From Streptomyces curacoi (GTDB lineage: Bacteria > Actinomycetota > Actinomycetes > Streptomycetales > Streptomycetaceae), in contig NZ_KQ947993.1 of the NCBI RefSeq assembly GCF_001513975.1, positions 186,001 to 250,000 of the forward strand: DNA of 64,000 nt, written 5' to 3'. Under the pieces are notes generated by a model. The model did no database searches. It had not been told where the DNA came from and saw only the letters and a list, made by a program, of their open reading frames with translations. Both the position numbers and the translations under genes were made by a program. The first letter of the stretch is position 1. Each line of letters begins with the position of its first letter. Shown here in pieces: positions 60,327-64,000 of this stretch.

Positions 60327-61628
60327 GTGACTTCCGCCGCCGATCTCCGCCGCTCTTCCCGCATGCCCTCCTGGGCGGGCCGCAACTACAGCCTGCTGAC
60401 CGCAGCGGCGTTCGTCACCAACCTCGGCAGTCACGGCGCGCTGATCGCCGCGGCGTTCGCGGTGCTGGAGGCGGGCGGCGACGGCGGTGACGTGGGTCTG
60501 GTGGCCGCCTCCCGCACGCTGCCCCTGGTGCTCTTCCTGCTGGTCGGCGGCGCCGTCGCGGACCGGCTCCCCCGGCACCGGGTGATGGTCGCGGCCAACG
60601 CGCTCAACTGTCTCTCCCAGGCCGCCTTCGCCGTGCTCGTCCTGGCCGGGGAGGCACAGCTGTGGCAGATGATGCTGCTGACCGCCCTCGGCGGCACCGG
60701 CCAGGCGTTCTTCAGCCCGGCGGCCGAGGGCATGCTGCTGTCGTCGGTCCGGGGGGAAGAGGCGAGCCGGGCGTTCGCCGTGTTCCGGATGGCGATGCAG
60801 GGCGCGGCGGTGGGCGGCGCAGCGCTCGGCGGTGCGATGGTCGCCGCGATCGGACCCGGCTGGGTGCTCGCGGCGGACGCGGCCGCCTTCGCCGTGGCCG
60901 GCGCGCTGCGGGCCTTCCTCGACGTCAGCGGCACCCCGCCCCGCGCTCCCGGTGGCGGCATGCTCGCCGATCTCCGGGACGGCTGGCGGGAGTTCGCCGG
61001 GCGGCCCTGGCTGTGGGGCATCGTCGTCCAGTTCTCCCTCGCGAACGCCGTCGTCAGCGCCGCCGACGCGGTCTACGGCCCCCTCGTCGCCCGGGACCAC
61101 CTGGGCGGCGCCGGACCCTGGGGCCTGGCCCTGGGTTTCTTCGGCGCGGGCACGGTCGTCGGCGCCCTGCTGATGACCCGCTGGAAGCCACGCCGGCTGC
61201 TGCTCGCCGGCACCCTGTGCGTCTTCCCGCTCGCCCTCCCCTCCGCCGCGCTCGCCGTGCCGGTGCCGGCCACGGTCCTGTGCGCGGTGATGTTCCTGAC
61301 CGGCGTGACGCTGGAGGTCTTCGGCGTCTCCTGGATGACCGCACTCCACCAGGAGATACCCGAGGACAAGCTGTCCCGGGTCTCCGCCTACGACTGGTTC
61401 GGCTCGGTCGCCCTGGTCCCGCTGGCCACGGCCCTGGCCGGCCCGGCGGAGGCCGCGTTCGGGCGCACGTCGGCGCTGTGGGGCTGTGCCGCGCTGGTGG
61501 TGGTCGTCACGGCCGCGGTCCTGTGCGTACCCGATGTCCGGAATCTACGCCGCCGTACCAAGCAGGTGGCCGCGAGGGGCGAGGTCGGTTCAGCCGATGC
61601 TGAAAGCGCCGTCGGGGGGCTCGGGTGA
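60327..61628 (+). CDS. MFS transporter (EntS-like exporter family)
   Basis: About 433 aa from GTG 60327. Twelve TM helices; motif-A-like GGAVADRLPRHRVMV between TM2 and TM3. MFS_3 exporters of this shape move siderophores or drugs. 3' end overlaps the spermidine-synthase-like gene by 39 bp. Confidence 0.85.
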   Translation: MTSAADLRRSSRMPSWAGRNYSLLTAAAFVTNLGSHGALIAAAFAVLEAGGDGGDVGLVAASRTLPLVLFLLVGGAVADRLPRHRVMVAANALNCLSQAAFAVLVLAGEAQLWQMMLLTALGGTGQAFFSPAAEGMLLSSVRGEEASRAFAVFRMAMQGAAVGGAALGGAMVAAIGPGWVLAADAAAFAVAGALRAFLDVSGTPPRAPGGGMLADLRDGWREFAGRPWLWGIVVQFSLANAVVSAADAVYGPLVARDHLGGAGPWGLALGFFGAGTVVGALLMTRWKPRRLLLAGTLCVFPLALPSAALAVPVPATVLCAVMFLTGVTLEVFGVSWMTALHQEIPEDKLSRVSAYDWFGSVALVPLATALAGPAEAAFGRTSALWGCAALVVVVTAAVLCVPDVRNLRRRTKQVAARGEVGSADAESAVGGLG

Positions 61629-62435
61629 CGGTACGGCGTCCTCGTCCCGCACCGGCCGCGCCCCGCCGATGAAGTCGCGCAGCCCCGGCCCGTGTTCGAC
61701 CCGGGCCGGGAAGGCGTCGGAGGCGGTGAGCCGGGCCAGGGCGGCCGTGTCGAGGGGGTGATGGGCGGCGACGAGCACCGCGTTGCCGAACCGCCGCCCG
61801 CGCAGCACGCCCGGCTCGGCGATCAGCACGAGCTCTTCGAACAGCGAGGCGTACGTGGCGAGTTGGGAGCGCAGGAAGGCGAAGGGCGCGGCATCGGCGA
61901 GGTTGGCCAGGCAGACACCGCTCCCCCGCAGCACCCGCTCCACCTGACGGACGTACCCGATCGACGTCAGATGCGCCGGCACCCGGGACCCGCCGAAGAC
62001 ATCGGCGACGAGCACGTCGGCCGAGTCGTCCGGGGCCGCCTCCAGCCAGGCGCGGGCGTCGCCGGCGTGCAGCCGGATGCCGTCCCCGTCCGGGACCGGC
62101 AGATGTTCCTCGACCAGCTCCAGCAGCCCGCGGTCGGCCTCGACGACGTCCTGCCGTGAGCCGGGCCGGGTGGCCGCCAGATACCGGGGCAGGGTGAGCG
62201 CCCCGCCGCCGAGGTGCAGCGCGTCCAGGGCCCGCCCCGGCTCGGCGACGGTGTCGAGCACATGGCCGAGCCGGCGCGCGTACTCGAACTCCAGGTACGA
62301 CGGCTCGTCCAGGTCGACGTACGACTGCGGGGCCCCGTCGACGGTCAGCAGCCACGCCCGGTTCCGATCGACGTCCGGCATCAGTTTGGCGATGCCGTAG
62401 TCGACGGACCGGGTGACGGGTACAGGTTCGCTCAC
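61590..62435 (-). CDS. spermidine synthase-like protein
   Basis: 281 aa. Spermine/spermidine synthase fold: SYLEFEYARRLGHVLDTV, motif I LHLGGGALTLPRYL, VVEADRGLLELVEEHL, DVLVADVFGGSRVPAHL. The diamine-binding Asp/Tyr set seems incomplete compared with true spermidine synthases, so an SpeE-related methyl- or aminopropyl-transferase role is open. Confidence 0.8.
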   Translation of the reverse strand: MSEPVPVTRSVDYGIAKLMPDVDRNRAWLLTVDGAPQSYVDLDEPSYLEFEYARRLGHVLDTVAEPGRALDALHLGGGALTLPRYLAATRPGSRQDVVEADRGLLELVEEHLPVPDGDGIRLHAGDARAWLEAAPDDSADVLVADVFGGSRVPAHLTSIGYVRQVERVLRGSGVCLANLADAAPFAFLRSQLATYASLFEELVLIAEPGVLRGRRFGNAVLVAAHHPLDTAALARLTASDAFPARVEHGPGLRDFIGGARPVRDEDAVPSPEPPDGAFSIG

Positions 62436-62482
62436 CGTCCCATTGTGCCGCCGGGCGACCGGTCCGACGCCCGGAGGGGACG

Positions 62483-62531
62483 CGCCCCGGAGGGGCGGGG
62501 AACTGCGCGCCCAGCCACGACGGACCCGCAG
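62483..62531. repeat. dispersed Streptomyces intergenic repeat, copy 3 (inverted)
   Basis: Hairpin CGCCCC-GGA-GGGGCG (62483-62497) followed by GGGGAACTGCGCG and CAGCCACGACGGACCCGCAG; the tail is the reverse complement of the core of copies 1 and 2. Twenty-two bp past the EF-Tu stop, so it can act as terminator of that gene. Confidence 0.85.
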
Positions 62532-62553
62532 TCCCCCACGAACCGTTCCCTCC

Positions 62554-63723
62554 TCATTCCACGGCCGTGACGGTTCCCGCTCCCACGGTCCGCCCGCCCT
62601 CGCGGATGGCGAATCCGAGCCCGGGCTCCAACGGAACCTCCCGCCCCAGCTCGACGGTCATGGTCACCGTCTCCCCGGGCCGAGCGACCGCCGCCCCGCC
62701 CAGGTCGATGTCCCCGACCACATCCGCCGTGCGGATGTAGAACTGCGGCCGGTACCCGCTGGCGACCGCCGTCGTACGACCGCCCTCACGCGCGGACAGC
62801 ACATACACCTGCGCGGTGAAGCGCCGGCGCGGCACCACACTGTCCGGCGCGGCCACGACATGCCCCCGCCGGACGGCGTCCCGCGGAACTCCTCGCAGCA
62901 GCAGCGCCACGTTGTCCCCGGCCTGCGCCTCGTCCATCGGCTTGCCGAAGGTCTCCAGCCCGGTAACCACGCTCTCCAGCCCGGCCCCGAGCACGTCGAC
63001 CCGGTCACCGACCCGCACAGTGCCCCGCTCGACGGCGCCGGTCACCACGGTGCCCCGGCCGGTGATGGTGAGCACGTTCTCCACGGGCAGCAGGAACGGT
63101 GCGTCCACATACCGCTCCGGCATCGGAACGTAGGTGTCCACCGCGTCGAGCAGCGCCTCGACCGACGCCGTCCACCTCGGGTCCCCCTCCAGCGCCTTCA
63201 GCCCCGAGACCCGTACGACGGGCGCGGCGTCGCCCCCGTAGCCGTGCTCGGTGAGCAGGTCGCGGACCTCCAGCTCAACGAGGTCGATGAGCTCCTCGTC
63301 GCCCGCGTCGGCCTTGTTGAGGGCGACGACGATGTGGTCCACGCCCACCTGCCGGGCGAGCAGCACGTGTTCGGCGGTCTGCGGCATGATCCCGTCGAGC
63401 GCGGAGACGACGAGGATCGCCCCGTCGAGCTGCGCGGCGCCGGTGACCATGTTCTTGACGTAGTCGGCGTGGCCCGGCATGTCGACGTGGGCGTAGTGCC
63501 GGGTGTCGGTCTCGTACTCGACGTGCGCGATGTTGATGGTGATGCCGCGCGCGGCCTCCTCGGGCGCCCGGTCGATGCGGTCGAAGGGGACGAAGGCGGA
63601 AGATCCGCGTGCGGCGAGGACCTTGGTGATGGCGGCCGTCAATGTGGTCTTGCCGTGGTCGACATGACCCATCGTGCCGATGTTCAGATGCGGTTTGGTG
63701 CGCACGTATGCCGTCTTGGGCAT
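62554..63723 (-). CDS. tuf3: divergent elongation factor Tu (EF-Tu3 type)
   Basis: 389 aa GTPase: P-loop GHVDHGKT (19-26), effector RGITINIAHVEYET, DMPGHADYVKNM (81-92), NKAD (136-139), SGLKAL (173-178). Against canonical EF-Tu it has Met for Cys at residue 82, SGL for SAL in the G5 motif, NKADAGDEEL for NKCDMVDDEEL, and a shorter length (about 397 is usual), so it is the diverged extra copy known in S. coelicolor as tuf3 (SCO1321), there reported to respond to stringent conditions. Ribosome-binding site GAGGT seven bases before ATG 63723. Delivers aminoacyl-tRNA; role under stress or against EF-Tu antibiotics is inferred. Confidence 0.92.
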   Translation of the reverse strand: MPKTAYVRTKPHLNIGTMGHVDHGKTTLTAAITKVLAARGSSAFVPFDRIDRAPEEAARGITINIAHVEYETDTRHYAHVDMPGHADYVKNMVTGAAQLDGAILVVSALDGIMPQTAEHVLLARQVGVDHIVVALNKADAGDEELIDLVELEVRDLLTEHGYGGDAAPVVRVSGLKALEGDPRWTASVEALLDAVDTYVPMPERYVDAPFLLPVENVLTITGRGTVVTGAVERGTVRVGDRVDVLGAGLESVVTGLETFGKPMDEAQAGDNVALLLRGVPRDAVRRGHVVAAPDSVVPRRRFTAQVYVLSAREGGRTTAVASGYRPQFYIRTADVVGDIDLGGAAVARPGETVTMTVELGREVPLEPGLGFAIREGGRTVGAGTVTAVE

Positions 63724-64000
63724 GGCTGTACCTCGAAGTCTCTGCGTAGGCGATGGGGACCCCAAGGAGGTGCCGACCCTCCCCCTGCGGGGTCCGCCGG
63801 TCGATCCGGAGAGGGTCAGCTTCGGGCGCCGTCGACGGCTGTCAGGAAGACCGGAACGGCAGCCTTCGGAGCATCCGCGACTGCGGATGCTGCGAGGACG
63901 AAGGCGTGCCGGAACATGGGATCGATCATCGCCGACGGCCCGCCCGGCGTCGAATGGTTTTCGCGGGGGCGGAGTTCGGCGGGAGGAGTCGGGCGGGAAG
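63724..64000 (-). promoter_or_regulatory. structured upstream region of tuf3
   Basis: A nested stem, outer GCCTTCG/CGAAGGC (63862-63868, 63899-63905) around inner AGCATCCGC/GCGGATGCT (63870-63878, 63883-63891), lies 139-182 bp upstream of the start. Closer to the gene GACCCTC/GAGGGTC (63775-63781, 63811-63817) enclose further pairing. Likely a leader that controls expression; no further gene seen to the window end. Confidence 0.55.

Noticed and set aside
1..64000. tRNA, rRNA, prophage, insertion sequence, integrative element or large biosynthetic cluster
   Set aside because: I looked in every intergenic stretch and at all products; no cloverleaf, transposase, integrase, PKS, NRPS or terpene-cyclase signature was seen.

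Overview
The window is high-GC actinobacterial chromosome, almost certainly Streptomyces: strong third-position GC, GTG/TTG starts, a DasR-like GntR regulator, an ECF41 (SigJ-type) sigma factor, F420-type oxidoreductase, a divergent extra EF-Tu, and copies of a dispersed Streptomyces intergenic repeat. From memory, the order from purB through a sigJ-like gene to a tuf3-like gene resembles the S. coelicolor SCO1254-SCO1321 interval, so I read this as conserved core-arm chromosome. I see no phage, IS element, rRNA, tRNA, CRISPR array or large biosynthetic cluster.

Layout. 0-9.7 kb: methyltransferase, a Doc-like toxin with a ribbon-helix-helix antitoxin and palindromic operator, a MacB/FtsX-type ABC exporter pair, an F420-type oxidoreductase, a GNAT, a translationally coupled pair of CorC/HlyC-type membrane proteins with a possible structured leader, and an SGNH hydrolase. 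9.7-19 kb: a sortase-type surface protein with a Gly-Tyr-rich decapeptide repeat, purB, mug, an ABC-2 transporter divergent from a NarL-type two-component system, and a ROK regulator. 19-26.4 kb: a GntR/UTRA regulator whose -35 box lies inside a dre-like operator, the ECF41 sigma factor, an alpha/beta hydrolase, an EamA transporter running antisense into that hydrolase, a divergent MocR regulator, and a Tat-exported PhoD phosphatase behind a PhoP-box-like repeat.

26.5-44 kb: a coupled SWIM zinc-finger / DUF6493 giant-protein pair followed by an orphan barstar-like protein (the best candidate for an undescribed system here), a membrane-ACT-GNAT fusion, a PLP lyase with divergent Lrp regulator, a DUF885 peptidase-like protein, an SDR, an orphan Imm21 protein, a rhodanese with divergent Lrp, and sbcDC. 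44-54.5 kb: lipoprotein, YigZ, SixA, a CysRS/MshC-like protein without catalytic motifs, a CoA-binding protein behind a GGGGAATC octamer array, pobA, ArsR plus a His-rich CDF metal exporter that looks leaderless, YbaK, XRE-cupin regulator with divergent EamA transporter, two left-handed beta-helix proteins and DedA. 54.5-64 kb: a secreted carboxylesterase, a single protein joining sigma-like, anti-sigma-like, transmembrane and ricin-lectin parts, galU with a 16-bp-stem terminator, a thioesterase, an MFS exporter, a spermidine-synthase-like protein, and a divergent EF-Tu (tuf3) with a large structured leader.

Across the window the palindromes CACGCGCGTG and CACGCGCGCGTG occur 11 times, all inside genes and often built from codons that look rare for this genome, suggesting a nucleotide-level signal independent of the proteins. 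Names rest on motif reading and remembered family features; no searches were run.
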